A DNA stretch of 64,000 nucleotides from VRUE01 sp035318745 (GTDB lineage Bacteria; Actinomycetota; Thermoleophilia; Solirubrobacterales; 70-9): contig DATHEA010000027.1 of the NCBI GenBank assembly GCA_035318745.1, positions 1 through 64,000 on the forward strand. Reading direction: 5' to 3'. Positions 33,160 to 40,472 of this stretch are shown piece after piece (positions within the stretch are counted from its first letter, which is position 1; each line of letters starts with the position of its first letter). The position numbers and the translations under genes are program-made. The notes under the pieces are model-generated. The model did no database searches. It was not told the origin of the DNA and saw only the letters and a list, made by a program, of their open reading frames with translations.

Positions 33160-34170
33160 GTGATCGGCGGCGTGGGAAAGGAGACAGTCAATTTCAGGTA
33201 CCTGGAGCCAGGTGAGGGAAGCCTCCTGAGCGAGGCGATCCGGGCCGCTTACGGCGACACCTACGACGTGCGCTGGGTCTACGACGAGGTTGAGGTGGAG
33301 GCGCGGCTGGCTGCCGGAACCTATGTCTCCTGGATCGCCGAGTCCGCTGACGGAGAGCTGCTCTGCCATGAGGGCATGAGCCTCGCGGCAGCCGGCGACG
33401 CGGTCGGCCACTCGGGCCAGGCGGTGACGATGCCGGCAGCCCGCGGCCAACACCTCTTCACGCGGACCAAGCAGCACCTGATGGATTGGGCGACGGAGCG
33501 CGGTCTGGCAGGGATGTACAGCGAGGCGACGGCGGCCCATCCCTACAGCCAGCGCGCCAACCTGGAGCTGGGCGCCCACGAGACGGGATTCCTGCTCGGC
33601 TGGATCCCAGCCTCGGTCTCCAACGACGCGGCAACCGACCAGCACCCCCATCGCCAGTCGGCGGCGCTCTTCTACACCAAGCTCAATGACGGCCACGAGC
33701 GCGACGTCTACGCGCCGGAGCACCACCACGAGATCATCGGGAAGACCCTGGAGCTCTGCGAACTGCGAGGCACGCTCGCCGACCCGCCGCCCGGCGCACA
33801 GATACCGGAGCGAACCGGCCTGCACGTTGAGGTAGACGAGGACCACAACCTGGCCCTGATCACGGCCCACGAGCCGGGGGCCGACCTGGAGACCGCGGTA
33901 GCGGCCGAGCGCCACCACCTCTTCCACCGCAGGTGCCTCGACGCGGTCTACCTCGACCTACCGCTGGAGAATCCGGCGACGGCCCTGCTGGCCGACCACC
34001 TGGAGCGCTTGGGCGTCTCCTACGCCGGCATCTTCCCCAACAACCGCACCGACGGCGACGTTCTGAGAATGCAATCCCTCCACCGGTGCCAAGTCACCGC
34101 CGACGACATCTCCGTGGCCTCCGAGCACGGACGCGAACTGCTCGGTTACGTGCTCTCCGACGTACGTTAG
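33160..34170 (+). CDS. GNAT-like acyltransferase domain protein
   Basis: 336 residues. The region GQAVTMPAARGQHLFTRTKQ, then HLMDWATERGLAGMYSEATA and HPYSQRANLELGAHETGFLL, follows the acetyl-CoA-binding part of GNAT acetyltransferases, where a conserved arginine/glycine turn precedes an alpha helix. The C-terminal half (from about residue 180) contains another alpha/beta domain (LITAHEPGADLETAVAAERH, VYLDLPLENPATALLADHLE). I recognise the family only loosely; similar domains occur fused to anti-sigma kinase-like proteins. GTG 33160 follows TATAGA; GTG 33172 is an alternative. Convergent with the restriction enzyme (4-nt overlap). Confidence 0.55.
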   Translation: MIGGVGKETVNFRYLEPGEGSLLSEAIRAAYGDTYDVRWVYDEVEVEARLAAGTYVSWIAESADGELLCHEGMSLAAAGDAVGHSGQAVTMPAARGQHLFTRTKQHLMDWATERGLAGMYSEATAAHPYSQRANLELGAHETGFLLGWIPASVSNDAATDQHPHRQSAALFYTKLNDGHERDVYAPEHHHEIIGKTLELCELRGTLADPPPGAQIPERTGLHVEVDEDHNLALITAHEPGADLETAVAAERHHLFHRRCLDAVYLDLPLENPATALLADHLERLGVSYAGIFPNNRTDGDVLRMQSLHRCQVTADDISVASEHGRELLGYVLSDVR

Positions 34171-34913
34171 ACAGAGAGCGTCGAGGCCAACTTCGACAGA
34201 TCGCGCAGGCGGTCATGGGTTACCAGCTCGTCCAGCACTTCGATCTGCTTCCTGTTGCCCACCTCGGCGCAAGCCATCCTCAGCTCATCGAGGGCAACGT
34301 GGTACAGGGCATCGACCTCCGCGGTCCCCCTTGCAAGGGACGCGAGTCGGGTCGGTTGGGGCTCTGCGGTCACCGGGGTGATGTGAGGGAGCCTTCCACG
34401 ACGGTGGCGGATGAGAATCACCGCCTCGTGCCTCACGTTTTGCGCCCGATCCGAACGAAGAGTCCACTTGCACGGTATGGCGGCATGGAGGTACAAGGGC
34501 ACGTCCAAGCCCAGTTCGAGCCCCACGGTCACGTCGGGCTTGATGACGTAGTCGGTCCCGATGGACGCCTTCAGGGTCATGGTGTCGTCCGATTCGATCA
34601 GCCTCTCGAGCGTCTCCAGGTGCTCATATTGGGAGTAGCGGGTGATCGGTGCCCGCCGGCTGACCCTCCGAGGAGCCTGGCTGATGGTCTCGGGAAGCAC
34701 GTCGGACAAGTGCTGCTCCACCGCTTCCTCCAACCGCCTTCCGGCGGTTTGGCCAACGTGCTCGACCTGCTGCGTGATCGCGAGCGCGTCCAGCAGCTCG
34801 GTCGCTATTGCGACGCTCGTCTTGCTGCTTCCGTCAGCCATGTTCGGCTTGGAGGGCTTGCCGGGCTTCGGCTTGGTCCAACCGAGGAGATCAGCGACAA
34901 AAGGAACCGGCAC
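34167..34913 (-). CDS. Type II restriction endonuclease, NgoMIV family
   Basis: 248 residues. Strongly resembles NgoMIV (which cuts G/CCGGC): ITRYSQYEHLETLERL, then GTDYVIKPDVTVGL, HAAIPCKWTLRSDRAQNVRH E, GRLPHITPVTAEPQPTRLAS and GTAEVDALYHVALDELRM. The PD-(D/E)xK-type site is Asp127, Lys149 and Glu163; the Lys-to-Glu spacing of 14 equals that in NgoMIV/Cfr10I. The specificity may be the same but is not proven. Start taken as GTG 34913, 7 nt after a TAGCCT -10 box, giving an N terminus that aligns with NgoMIV; ATG 34841 would lose it. Divergent from the methyltransferase. Confidence 0.9.
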   Translation of the reverse strand: MPVPFVADLLGWTKPKPGKPSKPNMADGSSKTSVAIATELLDALAITQQVEHVGQTAGRRLEEAVEQHLSDVLPETISQAPRRVSRRAPITRYSQYEHLETLERLIESDDTMTLKASIGTDYVIKPDVTVGLELGLDVPLYLHAAIPCKWTLRSDRAQNVRHEAVILIRHRRGRLPHITPVTAEPQPTRLASLARGTAEVDALYHVALDELRMACAEVGNRKQIEVLDELVTHDRLRDLSKLASTLSV

Positions 34914-34920
34914 GCCGGAC

Positions 34921-34926
34921 AGGCTA
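34921..34926 (-). promoter_or_regulatory. Leaderless-type -10 box for the restriction endonuclease
   Basis: Minus strand TAGCCT, 7 nt, GTG 34913. Placed so that endonuclease and methyltransferase have separate promoters in a shared 86-nt region. Confidence 0.45.
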
Positions 34927-34983
34927 GGCGATCGATCCCAGACGCGATCCGCGCGCGAGGTGCAGCAGTGCCGCCGGAGCGGC

Positions 34984-34989
34984 TCATAT
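34984..34989 (+). promoter_or_regulatory. -10-like box for the cytosine methyltransferase
   Basis: TCATAT followed by 10 nt and ATG 35000, with no Shine-Dalgarno sequence; weak match. Confidence 0.3.
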
Positions 34990-34999
34990 CGTGCGAGCG

Positions 35000-36070
35000 A
35001 TGGCTCGCTATGCACTGATCGACTTGTTTGCCGGCTGCGGCGGCCTCACCCGAGGATTCGAGGACAGCGGGCTCTTCCGTTCGATTTTTGCCATCGAGTC
35101 GGATCCCGACGCGGCGGAAACCTACCGCCTCAACTTCGGGGACCACGTGGTCCAAGCCCCGATCGAGGATGTTGCAAGCTTCCCGACCGCCGATGTCCTC
35201 GTCGGCGGTCCGCCCTGCCAAGGATTCTCGCCGCTGAACCGCGATGCGGTCGGGTTCGAGCGGCGCGGCTTGTGGCAGGAGTACCTGAGAGCCCTCGAAC
35301 GAATCGACCCGACCGCATTCGTGATGGAGAACGTGCCGGAGCTCCTGCGCTCAGCCGAGTACGCGGAGTTCAAGAAGCACGCCGAGGGGCTCGGCTATCA
35401 GGTCGAGGGGGATGTGCTGAACGCAGCCGACTACGGGGTGCCCCAGCGACGCCGTCGAGCGATCGTGATCGGCATCCGTTCCGGCGAGATCCCGTGGCCG
35501 CGGCAAACCCACGCCGAAGATCCGTCGCCGAGCGATCCGTACGAGCCTTGGGTTAGCTTTCGCGAGGCGGTGGAAGGGCTTCCCCTGCGCCCGAACGGAA
35601 GGGACTGGCACAGATCCCGCAACCCTCGCCCGGAGAGCGTGCGGCGCTACAAGGCGGTTCCCCGAGACGGTGGCAACAGGTTTGCCATGCAGCGCAACCT
35701 CGACCGCGCCGGGCTGGCAGAGCTCGTGCCTCGCTGCTGGCGCGACAAGCCCACCGGCACCACCGACGTCTTTGGACGGCTCTGGTGGGACAAACCTGCC
35801 TTGACGATTCGCACCGAGTTCTTCAAGCCCGAGAAAGGCCGCTATCTGCACCCCTCGGCACATCGGCCGATCACCGTTCGCGAGGCCGCCCGTTGCATGA
35901 GCTTCCCCGACGACTTTGCGCTACCGGAACACCAGGCGATGACCAGCGTCTCCCGCCAAATCGGCAACGCGGTGCCACCGCTGCTCGCGCGGCACATCGC
36001 GGAGGTGCTCGGAGAGGCGCTCGACAACTCGATGAGCGATTCCGGAGCGGCTGTGCCTATCGCGGCTTGA
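35000..36070 (+). CDS. DNA (cytosine-5-)methyltransferase
   Basis: 356 residues with the ordered C5-methyltransferase motifs: I (LIDLFAGCGGLTRGFEDSG), IV with the catalytic Cys73 (VGGPPCQGFSPLN), VI (FVMENVPELLRS), VIII (PQRRRRAIVIGI) and X (RQIGNAVPPLLARHI). The target-recognition region is between about 200 and 300. Presumably protects the host from the adjacent NgoMIV-like enzyme. ATG 35000 is preferred over GTG 34991. The end overlaps the Vsr gene by 14 nt (convergent). Confidence 0.95.
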   Translation: MARYALIDLFAGCGGLTRGFEDSGLFRSIFAIESDPDAAETYRLNFGDHVVQAPIEDVASFPTADVLVGGPPCQGFSPLNRDAVGFERRGLWQEYLRALERIDPTAFVMENVPELLRSAEYAEFKKHAEGLGYQVEGDVLNAADYGVPQRRRRAIVIGIRSGEIPWPRQTHAEDPSPSDPYEPWVSFREAVEGLPLRPNGRDWHRSRNPRPESVRRYKAVPRDGGNRFAMQRNLDRAGLAELVPRCWRDKPTGTTDVFGRLWWDKPALTIRTEFFKPEKGRYLHPSAHRPITVREAARCMSFPDDFALPEHQAMTSVSRQIGNAVPPLLARHIAEVLGEALDNSMSDSGAAVPIAA

Positions 36071-36464
36071 GGTGCGGGCGAATCATCTCGACGCAACGTG
36101 ACGCGTCTTGCTCTACCTCGAAATCCCAAACTCGCAACACCGTCCACCCGATTTCGAGAAGTTCTCTCGTGACCTTTTCGTCGCGGCTCCGATTTCGATC
36201 GATCTTTTCATCCCAAAATTTGCCTGACTGACCCCAGTAGTAATCAGGGTGGCCATGCCAAAAGGCGCCGTCGACGAAGATGGCGATCCGCCGACCAAGC
36301 CAAGCAAGATCAGGACGGCCCGGGACCTGGCGGGGGTGGAGACGCCAGCCGCGAACCCCGGCGGCCCATAGGGCACGCCGCAATTCGAGCTCCGGTGCCG
36401 TTTCCCGAGTCTTCACCCGGGACATCAATGCGCTTCGCTCCAAAGGGGTTAGCGGATCGGACAC
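36057..36464 (-). CDS. Vsr-type very-short-patch repair endonuclease, variant zinc site
   Basis: 135 residues: LTPLERSALMSRVKTRETAP, then LHPRQVPGRPDLAW (catalytic Asp52) and IFVDGAFWHGHPDYYW. Vsr nicks at T:G mismatches made by deamination of 5-methylcytosine, so it fits beside a C5 methyltransferase. In common Vsr proteins the zinc site is CFWHGC; here Cys is Ala67 and the second Cys is His72, so the structural zinc may be lost or re-formed by other residues. GTG start; lies 17 nt behind the GHKL ATPase gene. Confidence 0.88.
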   Translation of the reverse strand: MSDPLTPLERSALMSRVKTRETAPELELRRALWAAGVRGWRLHPRQVPGRPDLAWLGRRIAIFVDGAFWHGHPDYYWGQSGKFWDEKIDRNRSRDEKVTRELLEIGWTVLRVWDFEVEQDASRCVEMIRPHLKPR

Positions 36465-36481
36465 CGATCGACCACCTGGGT

Positions 36482-38359
36482 CTACTTCGCCCGTTTCCGC
36501 GTGCCAGCCTTGGCTTGCATCTCTGGCTTGGCTCGATCGCCTTCCTTGGCAGGAAAGCCGTCCGGTACCAAACTCCGGTATAGATCACGATAACGGTCAC
36601 CGGCATCAACAAGCAGCTCGTCATAGCTCATGATCTTGTACTTCAGCGCCTTGCGGTCAAATCCGGCATCGAATTGATCGCCGAGAATAACTACCTCGAT
36701 GTTTTCAGCATCAAGGTTCCCAAGCGATTCTTCGAACACACTCTTATAGAGCATCACTTGGTTCAGCTCCTTGGAGCTGATCGTAATACCAGGCCTCTTG
36801 AACTCGACCACCAATAACCTTTGTGGCGGTTCACCCTGTTTCGGCCGCAGGGGTCGATCGTCATAACAAACGAGATCGGGGCGTTTGCCGGAAGCGAACT
36901 CGAAATTTTTTGCTAGAGCCTTACCAAGCCTAGTAGCGAACTGCTTGTTATCGAACCAGTAAGTCAGATTGTCGCGAAGAAGCCAGATATTTTCAGCAAT
37001 GATCTGATGAATCTCTGCCTCTATCACGCCTTCCGTTACTTTCGCGTGGAGCAGCTCGATTACTTCGATTTGCGTGTGGAGCGTCTCCGTCACCTCACCG
37101 ACGCGAGCGGCGCCATATTCGGCAAGTAGTCGACTGAGGCGCTCAACCTCCTTAGGCGCCGCCTCACGTATGGTCGCCAATATCACTTGCAGCGCGTCAG
37201 ACTCGTAGTACCGAATGATGAGGTCGACGATCTGGTCTACAGTCTCGTCGGTCTCGTTCTTCGACAATTTGGAAATTACCGAATCCAGAGCCTCATCCAG
37301 CTTTGCGTAGACTGCGGGGCCCAACGCTTTTAGTCGCTTCTCCAGCTCAGGGTGCCGCTTGAGAGCAGCCTTCTTCTTCTCCTTCGAGCGTTCCTTAGCC
37401 AGCCCATCGGCAATCGATTCGAGCTTCTCACGAGCGTACTCTTCGAGTGCTTGGACTCCCCGGTCCTCCGGGTTGAAACCGCTGCGGCTGGTGTTGATGA
37501 CAAACTGGTCCCTGCGAGAGCTGGAGCCTTTGACGGGATCGAGAAAATCGGGTTGGATCTCGCCGATGATCCTGACTACATTGAAGTAACCGTGGGTTTG
37601 CTGGTTAAGTCCGAACAGCGACTTCTCTTGAACTATGCGATCACGGACTCGAACAGCAAGGCCCGGCGTCAGGCCGCGTCTGTCTTTGGCAACGATGTAG
37701 AAGCCTTTTACTTTGCCGAACCCTTTGATGCTGTCCGATATCTCGAATTTCTTCCCGGGTATGTCCGCGGGCGTGCATTCGCTCTGATTAACTGAGATTG
37801 ACCAATCAGGGTTGGAAGGGAGGTGGCGGGCAAGATACTCGCGCAGCTTCTGCTCCTCCGGCGGGACTATGTCGTCCAGCAGGTCGACCAGTTTGATTTC
37901 CGTCCCGTGCGAGTTGCGTTTCGCTTTCTTGGTTCTTGGCTTGATCTCGAAGGACTCCAAGTCCGTGGCGTTCTCGAGCTCTTCCCGATCGAGGCGGATC
38001 GACGTCTCCTCGCCTTTTTTCCAAGTTCGAACCAGCATCGTCTGAGCGATGCCGAATCCAGCGAGCTTGCCGATCCCCTTGTTGCCGATCACCGCTCGCC
38101 CCTTTTTGGTGATCTCGCCTGCGCCACCGGTGTCCCGACGATCCCTGCCGAGGCGGAGATAGTGATCCGCGAGCTCGGATTTAGACATGCCGAACCCGTT
38201 ATCAACTATCGCGATCGAGTCTTTCGCATAGTTGATCTCCACTGACGTCGCATCCGCGTCGTAGGAGTTTGCGCACAACTCCGCGATCGCCTTCGGCACA
38301 GTGTTGTACATCGCTATGCCGAAGTGATCCAAGAGCCGCGGCTCGACCGTGAACCTCAT
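36482..38359 (-). CDS. GHKL (MORC/MutL-like) ATPase with C-terminal PD-(D/E)xK nuclease motif
   Basis: 625 residues. Bergerat-fold ATP site: Glu27 and Asn31 in KAIAELCANSYDADAT, IVDNGFGMS (Asp53, Gly55, Gly57), and GNKGIGKLAGFG. The middle has a long helical region. Near the C terminus Asp495 (RPDLVCYDD), Glu519 and Lys521 (LLVVEFKRPG) form a PD-(D/E)xK pattern. Such MORC-related ATPases in restriction-modification loci have been described as likely DNA-remodelling or loop-sensing factors; nuclease fusion would let it cut. The gene is visibly AT-richer than its surroundings (runs such as aaattttttgctag), a sign of transfer. Start ATG 38359 follows TACAAT and 7 nt. Confidence 0.85.
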   Translation of the reverse strand: MRFTVEPRLLDHFGIAMYNTVPKAIAELCANSYDADATSVEINYAKDSIAIVDNGFGMSKSELADHYLRLGRDRRDTGGAGEITKKGRAVIGNKGIGKLAGFGIAQTMLVRTWKKGEETSIRLDREELENATDLESFEIKPRTKKAKRNSHGTEIKLVDLLDDIVPPEEQKLREYLARHLPSNPDWSISVNQSECTPADIPGKKFEISDSIKGFGKVKGFYIVAKDRRGLTPGLAVRVRDRIVQEKSLFGLNQQTHGYFNVVRIIGEIQPDFLDPVKGSSSRRDQFVINTSRSGFNPEDRGVQALEEYAREKLESIADGLAKERSKEKKKAALKRHPELEKRLKALGPAVYAKLDEALDSVISKLSKNETDETVDQIVDLIIRYYESDALQVILATIREAAPKEVERLSRLLAEYGAARVGEVTETLHTQIEVIELLHAKVTEGVIEAEIHQIIAENIWLLRDNLTYWFDNKQFATRLGKALAKNFEFASGKRPDLVCYDDRPLRPKQGEPPQRLLVVEFKRPGITISSKELNQVMLYKSVFEESLGNLDAENIEVVILGDQFDAGFDRKALKYKIMSYDELLVDAGDRYRDLYRSLVPDGFPAKEGDRAKPEMQAKAGTRKRAK

Positions 38360-38366
38360 TGTCGCG

Positions 38367-38372
38367 ATTGTA
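38367..38372 (-). promoter_or_regulatory. Leaderless-type -10 box for the GHKL ATPase gene
   Basis: Minus strand TACAAT, 7 nt, ATG 38359. Faces the TACGGT box of the 38430 gene 50 nt away. Confidence 0.5.
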
Positions 38373-38417
38373 GATGCGCGGCCGATCACCCGGCTCGTCT
38401 CCTATGGTCGTGTCGGC

Positions 38418-38423
38418 TACGGT
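38418..38423 (+). promoter_or_regulatory. Leaderless-type -10 box for the 38430 gene
   Basis: TACGGT followed by exactly 6 nt and ATG 38430. Confidence 0.4.
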
Positions 38424-38429
38424 GCCCGC

Positions 38430-39575
38430 ATGACGGCCGACAGCGAGCCTTCCAAGCGCCCGACCGCAGGCGAGCCGATTGCGGTTTACGGTGCCACTGG
38501 GTTCACCGGGGGGCTGATCGCTCGCGAGTTGAAACAGCGTGGGGCTGAGCTCTTAATCGCTGGGCGGGATCGGGGGAAATTGGAGACCCTTTCGGGGGAG
38601 CTTGGGGGCGTGCCTTTTGTGGCCGCTTCGGTCGATGATTCGGCTGGGTTGCGGGAGATGCTTGAGCCTTGCTCTGTCGCGATCGCCTGCGCAGGGCCCT
38701 TCGGTTTGCATGGGGAGCCAGTGGTTGCTGCTGCCGTGGAGACGGGGACGCACTACCTCGATACGACCGGGGAGCAGGGGTTCATGCGGATGGTCTTCGA
38801 TCGCTATGGGGTGCGGGCGGCTGAGAAGGGGGCTGCGCTGGTCCCCGGGATGGGGTTCGACTACCTGCCAGGCGACCTGATCGCGGCGCTTACCGCCGAC
38901 GGGATGGGGCCGCTGGAGGAGATCGTCATTGCCTACTGCGTGCATGGGTTCGAGCCCACTCACGGGACTGCCCTCTCGGGCCTCGAGATCATGCGGGGCG
39001 GCGACGTGGTCTGGGCCGAGGGGGCTTGGCGGCCGGCTCCTCGCAGCGCCGATGGCGGACGCTGGCGATTTCCGGAGCCGATCGGGGAGCAGCGGATGCT
39101 GCGCTATCCCGCCGGCGAGCAGGTCACTGTGCCGCGGCATGTCGAGACGGCTCGGGTGCGGACGCTGCTCAACGGGATGGTGGTGCCGCCACGGCTGATG
39201 CCGCTGGCCGTCATCTCCTCTCCCCTGCTCGGGCTGGCTATGCGCACCCCTCTGCGCCAGGCCATGGGGGCGCTGGTCCGGCGTCTGCCGGCCGCTCCCG
39301 GCAAGCAGAGCCGTACGGCATCGCGATTCACGATCAGTTGCGAGGCGCGGGGCATGGGCGGCGCCCGCCGCGGCGCCGTGCGCGGCAGCGACGTCTACGG
39401 TCTCACCGCCGTCAGCCTCGCGCACGGCGCGCTGCTCTGCGCAGACCCCAGCTTCGACCAAAGCGGCGCCTTGGCGCCGGCGCAGGCGTTCGACCCCGCG
39501 TCCTTCCTCGCCGCCCTCGCGGACTTCGGTGTCTCCGTCGAGGTCGAGTCGCTGCCGGCTGCTGCTGACCGTTAG
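38430..39575 (+). CDS. Saccharopine-dehydrogenase-like (trans-acting enoyl reductase family) oxidoreductase
   Basis: 381 residues. The N-terminal NAD(P)-binding Rossmann domain starts with VYGATGFTGGLIARELKQRG; further conserved parts are AGRDRGKLETLSGELG, VAIACAGPFGLHGEPVV and GTHYLDTTGEQGFM. This family includes mycobacterial trans-acting enoyl reductases and membrane-lipid saturases and has a C-terminal hydrophobic-patch region. Substrate unknown; a lipid is likely by family. No operon partner on the plus strand upstream; starts at ATG 38430 after TACGGT-N6. Confidence 0.75.
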   Translation: MTADSEPSKRPTAGEPIAVYGATGFTGGLIARELKQRGAELLIAGRDRGKLETLSGELGGVPFVAASVDDSAGLREMLEPCSVAIACAGPFGLHGEPVVAAAVETGTHYLDTTGEQGFMRMVFDRYGVRAAEKGAALVPGMGFDYLPGDLIAALTADGMGPLEEIVIAYCVHGFEPTHGTALSGLEIMRGGDVVWAEGAWRPAPRSADGGRWRFPEPIGEQRMLRYPAGEQVTVPRHVETARVRTLLNGMVVPPRLMPLAVISSPLLGLAMRTPLRQAMGALVRRLPAAPGKQSRTASRFTISCEARGMGGARRGAVRGSDVYGLTAVSLAHGALLCADPSFDQSGALAPAQAFDPASFLAALADFGVSVEVESLPAAADR

Positions 39576-39596
39576 ATCGGCCGTCCAGGCGGGCAT

Positions 39597-39602
39597 TAGG
39601 CT
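39597..39602 (+). promoter_or_regulatory. Leaderless-type -10 box for the 39609 gene
   Basis: TAGGCT followed by exactly 6 nt and ATG 39609. Confidence 0.45.
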
Positions 39603-39608
39603 TCGGCC

Positions 39609-40472
39609 ATGCGCAAGGTCGGACTTGTGACGTGGGTGTGCGGGCTCGCTGCGCTACTAGCGGCCGCACCCGCCCAGGCTGCGTTTCCGGGCGTGGCCGG
39701 GCCGATCGCCTACTCGCACGTCCTGATCGGCGAAGGAATCGACACGGGCGGCCTGCTCGCTCACGGGCCGCGCAAGCGCGACGCTCCCGTCCAGCTGACC
39801 GAAAGCCCAACCGACAACAGCCCCTCCTACTCGCCCAACGGGCGGCTGATCGTCTTCGCGGGCAATCACGACCCGGGCCTCGCCCCGCAGGGCAGCCACA
39901 TCTACTTGATGAAACGCGATGGGAGCGGCGTCAAACAGCTGACCAGCAGCAGCTTCTACGACTCCAACCCCTCCTTCTCGCCGAACGGGAAACTGGTGGT
40001 CTTCGACCGTGGCGGGCTACAGGGTCGGGCCACCCAGATCTTCAGCGTCTCCCTCGACGGCAGCAGCCTGCGAGCGATCACCGACGAATCCGGCAGCGAC
40101 TCCGACCCGACCTTCACGCCGAACGGCAAGCGGATCGTCTTCGTCAGCAACCGCATGACCAGCGGGATCGCCTTCTCCGGCAACCGCGATCACGGGCCGA
40201 ACCTCTTCGCCGCCAAGATCAACGGCAAGCACGTCCGCGAGCTGACCCACAGCCGCCACGACTGCTTCGGCAGCGCCTGCTACACGAACCCTTCCTGGTC
40301 TCCGGACGGCAAGCACATCGCCTTCCTCAGCAGCGGCCGCTTCAGCAGCGACATCGCGGTGATGCGAGTTGACGGGCGCGGGGTCACCAAGGAGTTCGAC
40401 ACGGGCGGCACCGAAGAAGAAGGCTTCGGCAGCCACGTGGGCGCCCCCGGCTGGGGCTCCAGGCCACGATGA
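39609..40472 (+). CDS. Secreted TolB-like beta-propeller protein
   Basis: 287 residues. Signal peptide (MRKVGLVTWVCGLAALLAAA, cleavage near PAQA), then PD40 blades: SYSPNGRLIVFAG, SFSPNGKLVVFDR, TFTPNGKRIVFVS, SWSPDGKHIAFLS. Expected to be exported and to act as a binding scaffold. Two cysteines (HDCFGSACY) may form a disulfide. Its stop overlaps the next ATG (ATGA), and the next gene encodes the same type of protein, so they form a two-gene operon. Confidence 0.75.
   Translation: MRKVGLVTWVCGLAALLAAAPAQAAFPGVAGPIAYSHVLIGEGIDTGGLLAHGPRKRDAPVQLTESPTDNSPSYSPNGRLIVFAGNHDPGLAPQGSHIYLMKRDGSGVKQLTSSSFYDSNPSFSPNGKLVVFDRGGLQGRATQIFSVSLDGSSLRAITDESGSDSDPTFTPNGKRIVFVSNRMTSGIAFSGNRDHGPNLFAAKINGKHVRELTHSRHDCFGSACYTNPSWSPDGKHIAFLSSGRFSSDIAVMRVDGRGVTKEFDTGGTEEEGFGSHVGAPGWGSRPR

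Noticed and set aside
33066..38359. tRNA-Thr as an attachment site for the restriction island
   Set aside because: No repeat of the tRNA 3' end was found near 38.4 kb, no integrase is present, and the GNAT-like gene intervenes.
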